From Methylacidimicrobium sp. B4 (lineage in GTDB: Bacteria; Verrucomicrobiota; Verrucomicrobiia; Methylacidiphilales; Methylacidiphilaceae), in the NCBI RefSeq assembly GCF_017310545.1, contig NZ_CP066203.1:1302001-1366000 (forward strand): a stretch of DNA of 64,000 nucleotides, written 5' to 3'. The stretch's first letter is position 1, and each line of letters begins with the position of its first letter. Of this stretch, positions 35,284 to 43,736 are shown one piece after another. The translations under genes were made by a program, and so were the position numbers. The notes under the pieces were generated by a model, which was not told the origin of the DNA, made no database searches, and saw only the letters and a list, made by a program, of their open reading frames with translations.

Positions 35284-36738
35284 TCATTGAGTCATTTGGA
35301 GACAACCCTGCTGCAAAGCGGCTGTCAATTTTTCGTGGATCCCGTCGAACCCGCCATTGCTGAACACCACGAGGACATCGCCACTCCGCACCAGGGTCCG
35401 GATATGGTCCGTGATCGCGCTGGCGTCGGGCTCGAAGAATGCGAGCTTCCCCTTCTGCCTGAGGTCCTCGATGACCTTCCGTGGGTCGAGGCGGTCCAAA
35501 GCGGGAAGCTGGTCCTTCCTGGCTACATCGGCGAGAAAAATGCCGTCGGCTCCCTGGAGGGCATCGGGGAGCGCCTGCTGGAAGATCGCCCGGCGCGTCG
35601 TATTGCTCCGAGGCTCGAAAATTGCCCAGAGGCGCCGTTCCGGAAACCGGAGTCGAAGCGAACGGAGCGTCTCCCGGATGGCGGTGGGGTGGTGTCCAAA
35701 GTCATCGATGACCGTCACCCCTCCGACTTCCGCGCGAATCTCTCCACGCCGACGCACGCCGCGAAAGCGGGGTAGCCCGTCCTCGGCGATGGAATCAAGA
35801 GAGACCCCACCGTGAACGGCCGCCGCAACCGCCATCGCCGCGTCGCGCACGTAGAGCTCGCCCACCAGAGGGATCCGGAGAAGGCGGCCAAGCATTTCAA
35901 ACTCGGAGCCCTCTTTGGTGTAGCGGAGGATATGGATCGGAATCTCCGCGTTTTCGCCGAACCCGACGCGGGTCACCGGCGCCAGGCTCCCCTCGCAAAC
36001 CGCCAGGCTGTTTGGATCATCGGCATTCACGAAGACCCGTCCGGTGCGCGGCACCAAGTGAATCAACCGCCGGAATGAGAGCTGGATCGCCGCGAGGTCG
36101 GGGAAGACGTCGGCGTGATCGAACTCGATGTTGTTGATGAGAACGACTTCCGGAAGGTAGTGGAGAAACTTGCTCCGCTTATCGAAGAAGGCCGTATCGT
36201 ACTCATCGCCTTCCAGGACCCAAACATCCCCTCTCCCCTTGTGGCCGCCGGCACCAAAATTCCCGGGCAACCCTCCAATCAGGAAAGAAGGATCCTTGCC
36301 GGCGGCGGCGAAGAGCCAAGCCAGGAAGGAGGCCGTGGTCGTCTTCCCGTGAGTGCCGGCGACCACGAAGTTCCGCGCTTTCCGGAGAAAGAGGAATTTG
36401 AGCGCTTCCGGGAGAGAGAGATAGAAGCGCTTCTCCTCCAACACGGCCTCCAACTCCGGATTCCCTCGCTTGATCGCGTTTCCAACGACGATGATCGCTT
36501 CGGGATCCTCCGGCAGGTTTTCCGGTCGATATCCTTCGTGCAAAGAGACGCCCCGAGATGCCAGGAAGGTGGAGAGAGGGGGGTAGACGCTTTCGTCCGA
36601 GCCGCCGACCTGCCAGCCCTCCTCCTGGAGCATGGCAGCCACCGCACCCATGGCGGTGCCACAGATTCCGAGGAAGTGGAGGCGGGTACGGCTCGCCGGC
36701 GTCCCGCCGAGTAGCCAGGATGGGGTGCTGGGAATCAA
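35284..36738 (-). CDS. mpl: UDP-N-acetylmuramate:L-alanyl-gamma-D-glutamyl-meso-DAP ligase
   Basis: Murein-peptide recycling ligase related to MurC-F. It attaches the L-Ala-D-Glu-DAP tripeptide directly to UDP-MurNAc. 484 residues. It has HFLGICGTAMGAVAAM at the N-terminal nucleotide fold, GTHGKTTT P-loop near residue 129, EGDEYDTAFFDKRSKF, INNIEFDHADVF, and FGHHPTAIRETL. The early EYDTAFFDKRSKF pattern favours Mpl over MurC. It lies 14 bases after the DICT-like gene and is probably co-transcribed with tadA and that gene. It presupposes DAP-type peptidoglycan. Confidence 0.93.
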   Translation of the reverse strand: MIPSTPSWLLGGTPASRTRLHFLGICGTAMGAVAAMLQEEGWQVGGSDESVYPPLSTFLASRGVSLHEGYRPENLPEDPEAIIVVGNAIKRGNPELEAVLEEKRFYLSLPEALKFLFLRKARNFVVAGTHGKTTTASFLAWLFAAAGKDPSFLIGGLPGNFGAGGHKGRGDVWVLEGDEYDTAFFDKRSKFLHYLPEVVLINNIEFDHADVFPDLAAIQLSFRRLIHLVPRTGRVFVNADDPNSLAVCEGSLAPVTRVGFGENAEIPIHILRYTKEGSEFEMLGRLLRIPLVGELYVRDAAMAVAAAVHGGVSLDSIAEDGLPRFRGVRRRGEIRAEVGGVTVIDDFGHHPTAIRETLRSLRLRFPERRLWAIFEPRSNTTRRAIFQQALPDALQGADGIFLADVARKDQLPALDRLDPRKVIEDLRQKGKLAFFEPDASAITDHIRTLVRSGDVLVVFSNGGFDGIHEKLTAALQQGCLQMTQ

Positions 36739-36752
36739 CGCCCGTCCATCCC

Positions 36753-37466
36753 TTAGGAAAGCCCGCCAAACTCGCCGCTCATCAGCGCCGATTGACTCTT
36801 CACGAAATCATTGATGGCCCGGAGCGGAGGAGTAGGTAGCGGGAAAAAACCTTCCCAGCGGCGAACCAGCTTCTCCAAGCCGCAGCTCAGAAGATTGAAT
36901 CGCCAGCGCACCGATTCGACCACATAGGGGTCGAAGCTGCAGAAGCCGATGTAGCGTTCTTGGCAGGCGAGCCCCTCGCGCGCGCCGTTGCTCCGCCCGC
37001 GGCCGAGGTGCTTACAGCAGACGAGAGCGGACCGGTCCACTCCGGAAAAGAGATAGAGTCGATATTTGGCCAGTCGCGGATGGACGGAGACCACGAAGTC
37101 GATTTTCGAGCAGCGCTTCGGGGGCGTGCCCGGCGCCCAGACCCGGACACGGCATGGTTTCCGGGCGAGTTGTCCGTACCTTTCCCGTAGTGGCAGAAAC
37201 GCATCCAGATCCGGAAAGAGTACGATCAGCTCTCCTCCTTCCGACTGGAGCGCCACCTCCTCCACGGCGTGTCCCATCGCACGCACCTGATTGCCTCCGA
37301 AAACGTGAAGCTGATCCCCATTGGGGGCTTCTACCAGCGAATGAGGAACGAGCTGCCCGTTTGCGGTCTCGCGCAAGCGAACCGCGTATCGCCCTGGACA
37401 ATAGAGTGGAAGGGAGCATCGAAACGCCTGCTCGAAGGTGCGAATTACCCCGGTCCCGTCCCCCAT
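36753..37466 (-). CDS. DICT-like domain protein of unknown function
   Basis: A 237-residue protein with no clear catalytic motif. After about 70 N-terminal residues (RYAVRLRETANGQLVPHSLV) the middle part shows the outline of a DICT sensory domain: LIVLFPDLDAFLPLRERYGQ, VRVWAPGT, HPRLAKYRLYLFS, and a later YIGFCSFDPYVVESVRWRF. DICT domains are usually fused to signalling modules in bacteria and archaea; here the protein stands alone, without one. It sits between tadA (33 bases upstream) and mpl (14 bases downstream) on the same strand. Family resemblance is moderate and rests on pattern rather than alignment. Confidence 0.6.
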   Translation of the reverse strand: MGDGTGVIRTFEQAFRCSLPLYCPGRYAVRLRETANGQLVPHSLVEAPNGDQLHVFGGNQVRAMGHAVEEVALQSEGGELIVLFPDLDAFLPLRERYGQLARKPCRVRVWAPGTPPKRCSKIDFVVSVHPRLAKYRLYLFSGVDRSALVCCKHLGRGRSNGAREGLACQERYIGFCSFDPYVVESVRWRFNLLSCGLEKLVRRWEGFFPLPTPPLRAINDFVKSQSALMSGEFGGLS

Positions 37467-37499
37467 AACCGTCGAATACCCTAAGTAACGTGCCCCTTT

Positions 37500-37976
37500 T
37501 CAGGAAGCAACTGCCTTTTTCCGCCGACGAAGCTCTCCGAAGAACTTTTGCAGGAGGGCCAGCGATGGATCCGCCAGCAGCCCTCCCAATACGTCCACTG
37601 GCCGATTCGCGCCTTCCCGGAGCCGCCATCGACTCTCCACGGCTCCCCAGCGCGGGTCGGCCAAGCCATAGACAATGCGGGCGATCCGCGTTTGCAGCGC
37701 CGCCCCCATGCACATGGGGCAAGGCTCCTTGGTCACATAGAGCGTGCATGCCTCCAGCCGCCAGTCGCCCAAGCGCACTTGCGCTTGCCCGATCGCCCGC
37801 ATCTCCGCATGTGCGAGCGCGTCCCGCAACCGCTCGACCCCGTTTGCTCCACGGCCCACAGCGTCGCCTCCGCACACGACCAAGGCGCCGATGGGCACTT
37901 CGCCCTTGTCCCCCGCCTGCCGCGCCTCCTCCAGCGCCTCTTCCATCCAACGAACATCGTCTATTGCCGCGTCCAT
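37500..37976 (-). CDS. tadA: tRNA-specific adenosine deaminase
   Basis: Converts A34 of tRNA-Arg to inosine. 158 residues. Zinc site: His56-Ala-Glu58 in ALAHAEMRAIG, and PCPMC with Cys86 and Cys89. Both match the cytidine-deaminase fold. The tRNA-recognising C-terminal region is a little longer than in E. coli. A free-standing nucleoside deaminase of the same fold cannot be excluded, but TadA is expected in single essential copy and ARIVYGLADPRWGAVES is TadA-like. Divergent from ygfZ across a 184-base gap. Confidence 0.9.
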   Translation of the reverse strand: MDAAIDDVRWMEEALEEARQAGDKGEVPIGALVVCGGDAVGRGANGVERLRDALAHAEMRAIGQAQVRLGDWRLEACTLYVTKEPCPMCMGAALQTRIARIVYGLADPRWGAVESRWRLREGANRPVDVLGGLLADPSLALLQKFFGELRRRKKAVAS

Positions 37977-38125
37977 CTTTGCGTCGCCGCTCTCCCTGAG
38001 GATATGCTATCGTCGGTCCGGCCGCTAGTCGGCTTCTGCCGCAAGATGCCATTTCGCACCTGGAATCGGTGGCACGGGAGTTGCTCATCCTACGCAATGG
38101 GCCGGGGAGGGGATCTCTCGGAAGG

Positions 38126-38161
38126 CGGGAGAATGCCACGAACGGCAACGGGAGAATGCCA
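38126..38161 (+). repeat. Direct repeat over the ygfZ translation start
   Basis: The 13-mer CGGGAGAATGCCA occurs at 38126-38138 and again at 38149-38161, with a 10-base spacer. The second copy holds the GGGAGA that would serve as Shine-Dalgarno and its final A is the first base of the ygfZ ATG. So the initiation region is duplicated once. Confidence 0.7.
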
Positions 38162-39054
38162 TGGACCTCGAAGCACTCTACGAAGAAGTTCTTTCGGGCA
38201 AGCCCGCATGCGCGGCGGTCGCTCACCGCACGCTGTGGAAGGTTACCGGCAGGGACCGCGTGCGTTACCTAAACGGTCAAGTCACGAATGACGTGTCCGC
38301 CCTGAGGGCCGGATCAGCGATCTACGCCGCACTTCTGACCGCAAAGGGGAGGCTGGTGGCGGATCTCTGGATCGGCGCGTCGGGCGATGCACTCTGGATC
38401 GACGGTCCGACATCCGAGCGGGACTCGCTCGAAGCCCGCTTGCGCCAATTCCTCGCCGCCGACGATGTGGAGCTCGAGCGACTCGACGGCTGGAGGCTCA
38501 CCCGGGCTTTTCCTGCCTCGTCGACCTTCACCCTTCCGACGCCTTCCGCGGCTTTTCGCAGCGTGCGGTTCGGCCTTCCCGGGCAGGATCTCTGGGCTCC
38601 CGGGTCCGGAGTCGGCGAGATCGGCCTCGCGATCCCGGAAAGCCTGTTGGAATCTCTTCGCCTCGAAGCGGGATTCCCACAATGGGGAACGGAGCTGCAT
38701 GCCGGGGATCTACCACAGGAAGTGGGCATGGATCCGCTGGCCATTTCCTACCGCAAAGGCTGCTACGTCGGTCAGGAGATCGTGTCACGCCTCCACCATG
38801 TCGGCCATCCGAACCGCGCGCTCGTCCTCCTGACCGCCCCCCCAGGTTCGGGACCCCTTCAAGCGGGATCGGGCCTTTGGCAGGCGGAACAGGAGGTTGG
38901 CAGAGTCACCAGCGTGGCCTACTCCTTCGTCCGAAAGTCCCCAATCGCTCTCGGCATCGTGAAACGCAGCTCCTCCGTTCCTGGCACTCCATTGCGCGGC
39001 AACAACGCGAACCTGCAAGTCATCGCGCCCTTGCGCACGCCCTGCGGAACCTAG
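38161..39054 (+). CDS. ygfZ: Folate-binding protein YgfZ
   Basis: Member of the YgfZ/GcvT-like family that helps maintain iron-sulfur enzymes such as MiaB. 297 residues. The diagnostic motif K-G-C-Y-x-G-Q-E is present in SYRKGCYVGQEIVSRLHHVG. The preceding GTELHAGDLPQEVGMDPLA fits the same family. It resembles GcvT in fold but lacks its catalytic landmarks, and the true gcvT is elsewhere in this window. Divergent from tadA, start ATG 38161. Confidence 0.93.
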   Translation: MDLEALYEEVLSGKPACAAVAHRTLWKVTGRDRVRYLNGQVTNDVSALRAGSAIYAALLTAKGRLVADLWIGASGDALWIDGPTSERDSLEARLRQFLAADDVELERLDGWRLTRAFPASSTFTLPTPSAAFRSVRFGLPGQDLWAPGSGVGEIGLAIPESLLESLRLEAGFPQWGTELHAGDLPQEVGMDPLAISYRKGCYVGQEIVSRLHHVGHPNRALVLLTAPPGSGPLQAGSGLWQAEQEVGRVTSVAYSFVRKSPIALGIVKRSSSVPGTPLRGNNANLQVIAPLRTPCGT

Positions 39055-39087
39055 TGGGACCGGGCAGGCTCGAGCCCACGCCTTGCT

Positions 39088-39504
39088 TCAGGCTCCCGAA
39101 ATCGCCTGCTCCTCGATTTTTTCGGCTCGGACCGGAGTATAGATATACTTTCCATCCGTTCCCTTCTCTAAATGGGCCACTTTCTTTCCCGTCGTGTAAA
39201 ACCAGCTATACAAGTTGTTTGGCTTTACCCCCAGCTTCGCGGAAAGCTCCTTTACAGAGAGCCCTTCGGATCCGGCTGCCGCGAGCGCATCGAGAACCGC
39301 GGCTTTCAGCTTGCCCGGATGCCTTCCGCCCCTTCCGGGAATCCGCCCTCTGGTCTTCGCGACCCCACTGCGGCTGCGGCCATCGGCGGGTAAAAATTGA
39401 AGCCTCTTGTTGATCTCAGAGATTTTTTTCAAGAGGCTCTCCTTTTCCTGCACGAGCCTTGCGATCTCGTTCAGCTGTGCACTGGTAATCTGCGTAAGCT
39501 TCAT
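39088..39504 (-). CDS. Small protein with coiled coil and winged-helix-like C-terminus
   Basis: A 138-residue protein of no named family. The first 45 residues are helical with heptad-like hydrophobics (MKLTQITSAQLNEIARLVQE). A basic linker follows (KTRGRIPGRGGRHPGK), then a small helix-turn-helix-like domain (AAVLDALAAAGSEGLSVKEL, KLGVKPNNLYSWFYTTG) and a beta pair with YIYTPV. The basic linker and HTH suggest DNA or RNA binding. Start ATG 39504 chosen from the compact N-terminus; the long upstream frame overlaps the TPR gene. Encoded on the same strand as the TPR protein just upstream, 37 bases apart. Confidence 0.7.
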   Translation of the reverse strand: MKLTQITSAQLNEIARLVQEKESLLKKISEINKRLQFLPADGRSRSGVAKTRGRIPGRGGRHPGKLKAAVLDALAAAGSEGLSVKELSAKLGVKPNNLYSWFYTTGKKVAHLEKGTDGKYIYTPVRAEKIEEQAISGA

Positions 39505-39541
39505 GCGCTTAGTAATACTTACATTAGGAATCGATGCAATA

Positions 39542-39895
39542 CTAATTTTCTCGGCGCTCCCGCTCAGTCGTTTCCTGCTTCCATGAATAGAGCCTCGCTT
39601 TGAGAGCCGCTTGCTCGGCTTCGGCGATTCGCCCCTGCTTCTGGTAAGCGAGCGAGAGCGTGGTCCAGACGAGGGGCTCTTCCGGCCGCTGAGCTGACGC
39701 GCGCAGCGCCGCGTCAATCGCCTCCGGATACGCGCCGATCTTATATAGAGCCAGTGCCAAGGCATGTTGCGCGTCGAAATAGCCGCAATCTTGATCGACC
39801 GCCTCTCGATAGGCGGCGACCGCTCCCGCCCAATCTCCGACGGCAAGCGCCTCATTTCCCTTTTGCATCCACTCCTGTGCTCGCCGATCCGTCAT
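39542..39895 (-). CDS. Small tetratricopeptide-repeat protein
   Basis: A 117-residue protein with two to three TPR units: AQEWMQKGNEALAVGDWAGA, AVAAYREAVDQD, AQHALALALYKIGAYPEAID and PLVWTTLSLAYQKQGRIAEA. Each has the Trp/Leu-Gly-Tyr-Ala pattern of the repeat. No signal peptide, so it acts in the cytoplasm as an adaptor; its partner is unknown. Start ATG 39895 after GAGAAAG, preferred over the earlier ATG at 39925. The remaining gap to the haem operon (39896-40078) shows nothing recognisable. Confidence 0.8.
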   Translation of the reverse strand: MTDRRAQEWMQKGNEALAVGDWAGAVAAYREAVDQDCGYFDAQHALALALYKIGAYPEAIDAALRASAQRPEEPLVWTTLSLAYQKQGRIAEAEQAALKARLYSWKQETTERERREN

Positions 39896-40078
39896 GTCGC
39901 TTTCTCCCTTATTTCCCTTCTCCACGACCTTTGCCTACCGGAATGGGCCCGATCTTTACTCCGCGGAACCGTCTCCTGCCGGAATCGAGACGGGGATGCG
40001 GAGGCGGACCATGCCTGAGCTCTCCCATCCCAAGTCCGGTCGGCTCCACAGCCCCGGACCAAGGAATGCAGGCCGGGC

Positions 40079-41608
40079 TTATGGTTCTTTCCAGACGTGA
40101 TCGAGAAGGCATGCGACGAGCCCATCCACCGAGTGGTTCTCGGCCTCGGCAGCAACCGCGATCCCGAGTTGCTCCAGGGCCCGAGTCGTCATAGGACCGA
40201 TACTCAGAACCCGAGGCAAGGCGGCACCCTTGCGAGGATGAAGGCGCAGCTTTTGCCAATTCTCGGCGGCGCTCGAGCTGGCAAAAAGAATCCAGTGGGC
40301 TCCTTCTTCGAGGAATCGATCCCGCGCCCCGGCCGGGTCTCCCGTTTCGGGCTCCGTATCGTAGAGAACCCACTCTTCAACCTGCGCCCCGAGTCGTCGC
40401 AGCGTCTCCGGCAAGTCCGGGTTTCCCAGTGCGCTGCGGGCCAGGCAAAACCGGGAGCCGCTCACCTCCTCCGCAGAAAAGCAGCCGGCCAGAGCGGCCG
40501 TGGTATAGCTCTCGGGGACCCGCTCGACCGAGAGATGAAATCGTCGGACGACCTCCGCCGTACCGCTCCCGACTGCGGCCAATCGGACACTACCGAGGGC
40601 CCGGAGGTCTCCGGTCGTCTCCAGAACCTGCCGCAGGAAGAGCTCGGCTCCCGCAGGGCTCGTCAAGAGGATCCAAGCAAAGTCCGAGGCCAAGCGGCGG
40701 ACCAGATGCCTCTCTCGATCGCCGAAAGCGCGAGGCACGATCCGGATCGTCGGAATCTCCAGAACATCGGCGCCAAGATCGCGCAACCGTTTTCCCAGAC
40801 GGCTCGACTCGCTTCGAGTCCGTGTCAGGACGATTCGCTCCCCAAAGAGAGGAAGCCCTTCTCGCCAGGAAAGCCGCCTGCGCAGCTTCACAACCTCACC
40901 GATGACGATGACGGACGGGGCCTCGGCGCAAAACGCGCCGCTCGCTGCCTCCCGCAAAGTTCCCTCCCGTACCTCTTGCTTCCCCAAAGTGCCCCACCGG
41001 ATCACCGCGACAGGACACTGCTCCCGCTCCCCCCCGTCGAGAAGGCGTCGGCTGATGTCCGCCAGCCTTTCCGCACCCATCAGGATCACCTTGGTGCCCG
41101 CCAGCCCTCCCAAGGCAGCCCAGTCCACCGACGTTTCTGGCTTCGTCGGATCTTCATGGCCGGTGGCAATTGTCACCTCGGATGCGATGCCACGATGCGT
41201 CAGCGGGATCCCGGCATAGGCCGGAACGGCCAACGCCGAGGTGACCCCCGGGACGACCTCGAAGGGAATGCCCGCCGCCTCCAGCGCCTGACCTTCCTCT
41301 CCGCCTCGCCCAAAGAGGAACGGGTCGCCCCCCTTGAGCCGCACGACCCGCGCCCCTGCCTGAGCGTGGCGGACAAGCAAAGCCTCGATCTCCTTTTGAG
41401 AAAAGGCCTGCCGCCCGCTCGATTTCCCGACGAAGATCTTTTGCGCCTTGGGGTTCGTCCATTGCACAAGCTCGGGAGAGCAAAGCGCGTCGTAGAGGAC
41501 GCAGTCGGCCTCCGCGAGGAGCTCGCGTCCACGAAGGGTCAAGAGCCCCGGGTCTCCGGGCCCGGCTCCAACCAGATAGACCTTCCCCTGCAACTGACAG
41601 AGGCTCAT
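40079..41608 (-). CDS. cobA-hemD: Fused uroporphyrinogen-III C-methyltransferase / uroporphyrinogen-III synthase
   Basis: A bifunctional 509-residue enzyme. The N-terminal half is a CobA/SUMT methyltransferase: VYLVGAGPGDPGLLTLRG, VVRLKGGDPFLFGRGGEE, and PGVTSALAVPAYAGIPLTHR. It makes precorrin-2 for sirohaem or cobalamin. The C-terminal half from about residue 255 (GERIVLTRTRSESSRLGKRL) is HemD-like, with LTSPAGAELFL, AVGSGTAEVV and a final SIGPMTTRAL region. Fusions of this order are known in several bacteria. The ATG at 41608 overlaps the hemC stop (ATGA); the upstream frame extension is not used. Confidence 0.93.
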   Translation of the reverse strand: MSLCQLQGKVYLVGAGPGDPGLLTLRGRELLAEADCVLYDALCSPELVQWTNPKAQKIFVGKSSGRQAFSQKEIEALLVRHAQAGARVVRLKGGDPFLFGRGGEEGQALEAAGIPFEVVPGVTSALAVPAYAGIPLTHRGIASEVTIATGHEDPTKPETSVDWAALGGLAGTKVILMGAERLADISRRLLDGGEREQCPVAVIRWGTLGKQEVREGTLREAASGAFCAEAPSVIVIGEVVKLRRRLSWREGLPLFGERIVLTRTRSESSRLGKRLRDLGADVLEIPTIRIVPRAFGDRERHLVRRLASDFAWILLTSPAGAELFLRQVLETTGDLRALGSVRLAAVGSGTAEVVRRFHLSVERVPESYTTAALAGCFSAEEVSGSRFCLARSALGNPDLPETLRRLGAQVEEWVLYDTEPETGDPAGARDRFLEEGAHWILFASSSAAENWQKLRLHPRKGAALPRVLSIGPMTTRALEQLGIAVAAEAENHSVDGLVACLLDHVWKEP

Positions 41609-42540
41609 TCGATCCCTCCGCCAGCTTTGGGCCTGCATCCCGCCGCGTTCAGGATCTCCTCCGCAAGAGCTTTTCCCATCGCCTCCGCATCCTCCGCCCG
41701 TCCTGTCGCCCGCCCGCGATAGTTGCGCCCGGCCGTTTCGATCCAAATCACGCCGTCCAAGACAAGCTCCCTCCTCCGAGCGGTCGCCTTCGCTCCGACG
41801 GCCGAACGGCAGCCTCCGCCCAGGCTCCTCAGGAATGCCCGCTCGGCCGCCACTTCCCAACCCGCGGAATCGTCGTGGAGCCGCCGAAGAAGGTTGCCGA
41901 TCTCTTCCTCTCCGCTGCGGCTCTCGATCCCCAGCGCTCCCTGGCCCGGAGCCGGCAGCATCGCCTCGAAAGGAAAGAACGCGAAACAAAACCCGCGACC
42001 GAGGGCTTCCAGCCTTTTCAAGCCGGCGGCGGCAAGGACGGTGCCGCTCCAGCTCGGGTTCGCTTCGAGCTTCCGCAAGCGGGTATCGACATTGCCTCGG
42101 ATTTCGCAAAAGCAGAGATCCGGCCGCAATTCATGGAGCTGCCGCATCCTTCTCGGGCTACCGATCGCTACCGTCGATCCCGGAGGAACGGCCTCCCAGT
42201 CCGGGAAGCGGCGGCTCACCCAGACATCCCTGGCGTCCTCGCGCACGGAGACAGCAGCGAGCCTCAATCCCTCGGGAAGCTCGGTCGCTAGATCCTTCAT
42301 GCTATGGACGGCAATGTCAATTTCCCGACGCAGCAGGGCACTTTCGAGCTCCTTGGTAAAAATCCCCTTGCCGGGCAGCAGCGATTCTCCCCGCTCCGAC
42401 CAGCGGTCGCCTGAGGTTTCAAGAAAGGAGATCGCAAAAGACCATCCCGTAGACAAGCCTTCGAGGGTGCTCTTCACCTGCTCCGCCTGGATTCTGGCCA
42501 GACCGCTGCGACGACTCCCGATGATGAGCGGGCGAGTCAT
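41605..42540 (-). CDS. hemC: Hydroxymethylbilane synthase (porphobilinogen deaminase)
   Basis: Polymerises four porphobilinogens to preuroporphyrinogen, the substrate of the fused HemD domain downstream. 311 residues. Landmarks are GSRRSGLARIQAEQV, HSMKDLATELPEGL, GSPRRMRQL, RGNVDTRL, and the dipyrromethane cofactor site with its Cys in RSLGGGCRSAVGA. Start ATG 42540 overlaps the hemA stop (ATGA), and its own stop overlaps the next start, so the three haem genes are tightly coupled. Confidence 0.97.
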   Translation of the reverse strand: MTRPLIIGSRRSGLARIQAEQVKSTLEGLSTGWSFAISFLETSGDRWSERGESLLPGKGIFTKELESALLRREIDIAVHSMKDLATELPEGLRLAAVSVREDARDVWVSRRFPDWEAVPPGSTVAIGSPRRMRQLHELRPDLCFCEIRGNVDTRLRKLEANPSWSGTVLAAAGLKRLEALGRGFCFAFFPFEAMLPAPGQGALGIESRSGEEEIGNLLRRLHDDSAGWEVAAERAFLRSLGGGCRSAVGAKATARRRELVLDGVIWIETAGRNYRGRATGRAEDAEAMGKALAEEILNAAGCRPKAGGGIE

Positions 42541-43604
42541 GCCGTGCGAAAGTTTCCCATCACATCCGAATCCCGGGACTGTCTTTGCCGTTGCTCCGCC
42601 CAATACGAAAAGCGTTCGACATAGGGCTGGAGCAACCGCCGACACCGGACGATTTCGGCCGCTCGATCCTCGAGATTCTGACGGGCGATCGTTTGCAGAT
42701 CGTCGATATTGTAAAGGTAGACTCCGTCCAAGGCGTGGACCGAAGGGTCGATATCCCTCGGCACCGCCAGGTCGATGAGAAAGAGCGGATCGCCCTTTCG
42801 TTTCGCCAGCAGGGGGAGGAGCTTCTCGCGGGTCAGAACGAGATGAGGAGCGGAGGTCGAGCTGATCACGATGTCGACCTCCGCACTCCGATCCAAGAAC
42901 TCCGACCAGAGAATCGCCTCCCCACGCAGCTCCTTCACCAGCTCACAGGCGCGATCATGGGTTCGGTTTGCGACGAGCAGGAGGCTCACCCCGCGCCCCT
43001 CGAGGGCGCGCGCCGTCTTTTCGCTCGTCTCACCAGCGCCCAGGACCATAACCGATCGTCCCGAAAGATTCCCGAAGAGGCGTTCTGCGAGCTCCACGGC
43101 GACGGAGCTGACCGAGACGTTCCCCCGAGTGATGAACGTTCTCGATCGCGCCGCCTTTGCGGCAGAAAAGGAGGTCTGAAAGAGACGGTTGAGCCAGACC
43201 CCCGTCGCCCGGAGCTGATGAGCGGCTTCGTAGGCCGCCTTCACCTGCCCGAAGATCTCCGTCTCCCCGATCACCATCGATCGGAGCCCGGAAACGAGCT
43301 CGAAGAGGTGGTCGACGCAGGCGCGTCCCTGCCGAAATTGGGAGTAGCTCTCCCAATCCGCCCGAATGCCATGGTAGCTCTCCAGGAATCGGCTCCACCC
43401 GGCCTGGCATCGGCCCGCGTCCCGGCTGACTCCAAAATATTCGACGCGATTGCAGGTAGAGACAAGAACCCCCTCTTCCAGGGACAGTTCCTGCAGGAGA
43501 AGAGGGAGCGCACGAATCAACTCCTCGCGGCGAAAGGCGACGCGCTCGCGGAGCTCCAAAGGGCTTTGCTCGTAATTCAGCCCGCCACCCACGAGAAATT
43601 GCAT
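42537..43604 (-). CDS. hemA: Glutamyl-tRNA reductase
   Basis: First committed enzyme of haem synthesis by the C5 pathway, reducing Glu-tRNA (supplied by gltX). 355 residues, somewhat short. The catalytic Cys is residue 51 in VLVSTCNRVEYFG. SMVIGETEIFGQVKAAYE, VMVLGAGETSEKTARAL (NADPH site) and FLIDLAVPRDIDPSV are present. Start ATG 43604 (MQFLVGGGLNY); an in-frame upstream extension is dismissed. The region between it and ccsA (43605-43736) is 132 bases without features. Confidence 0.97.
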   Translation of the reverse strand: MQFLVGGGLNYEQSPLELRERVAFRREELIRALPLLLQELSLEEGVLVSTCNRVEYFGVSRDAGRCQAGWSRFLESYHGIRADWESYSQFRQGRACVDHLFELVSGLRSMVIGETEIFGQVKAAYEAAHQLRATGVWLNRLFQTSFSAAKAARSRTFITRGNVSVSSVAVELAERLFGNLSGRSVMVLGAGETSEKTARALEGRGVSLLLVANRTHDRACELVKELRGEAILWSEFLDRSAEVDIVISSTSAPHLVLTREKLLPLLAKRKGDPLFLIDLAVPRDIDPSVHALDGVYLYNIDDLQTIARQNLEDRAAEIVRCRRLLQPYVERFSYWAEQRQRQSRDSDVMGNFRTA

Positions 43605-43736
43605 AGCTTCCCGTTTCTCATTTGCCTCTCCGCAGCCTGCCTCCCGGGGCCACACCCATCCACCTTCTTTCTCTGCGCCCGCAGGGGAATCGCGTCCCGA
43701 GGCACAAAGAGGGCTTTGCCCTTCGGCTGCGGCCGG

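Noticed and set aside
35274-35288. Palindrome AATGACACAGTCATT as a dnaK operator
   Set aside because: Six-base arms overlapping the mpl stop; could be chance and lies over 110 bases from dnaK. Kept only as a remark.
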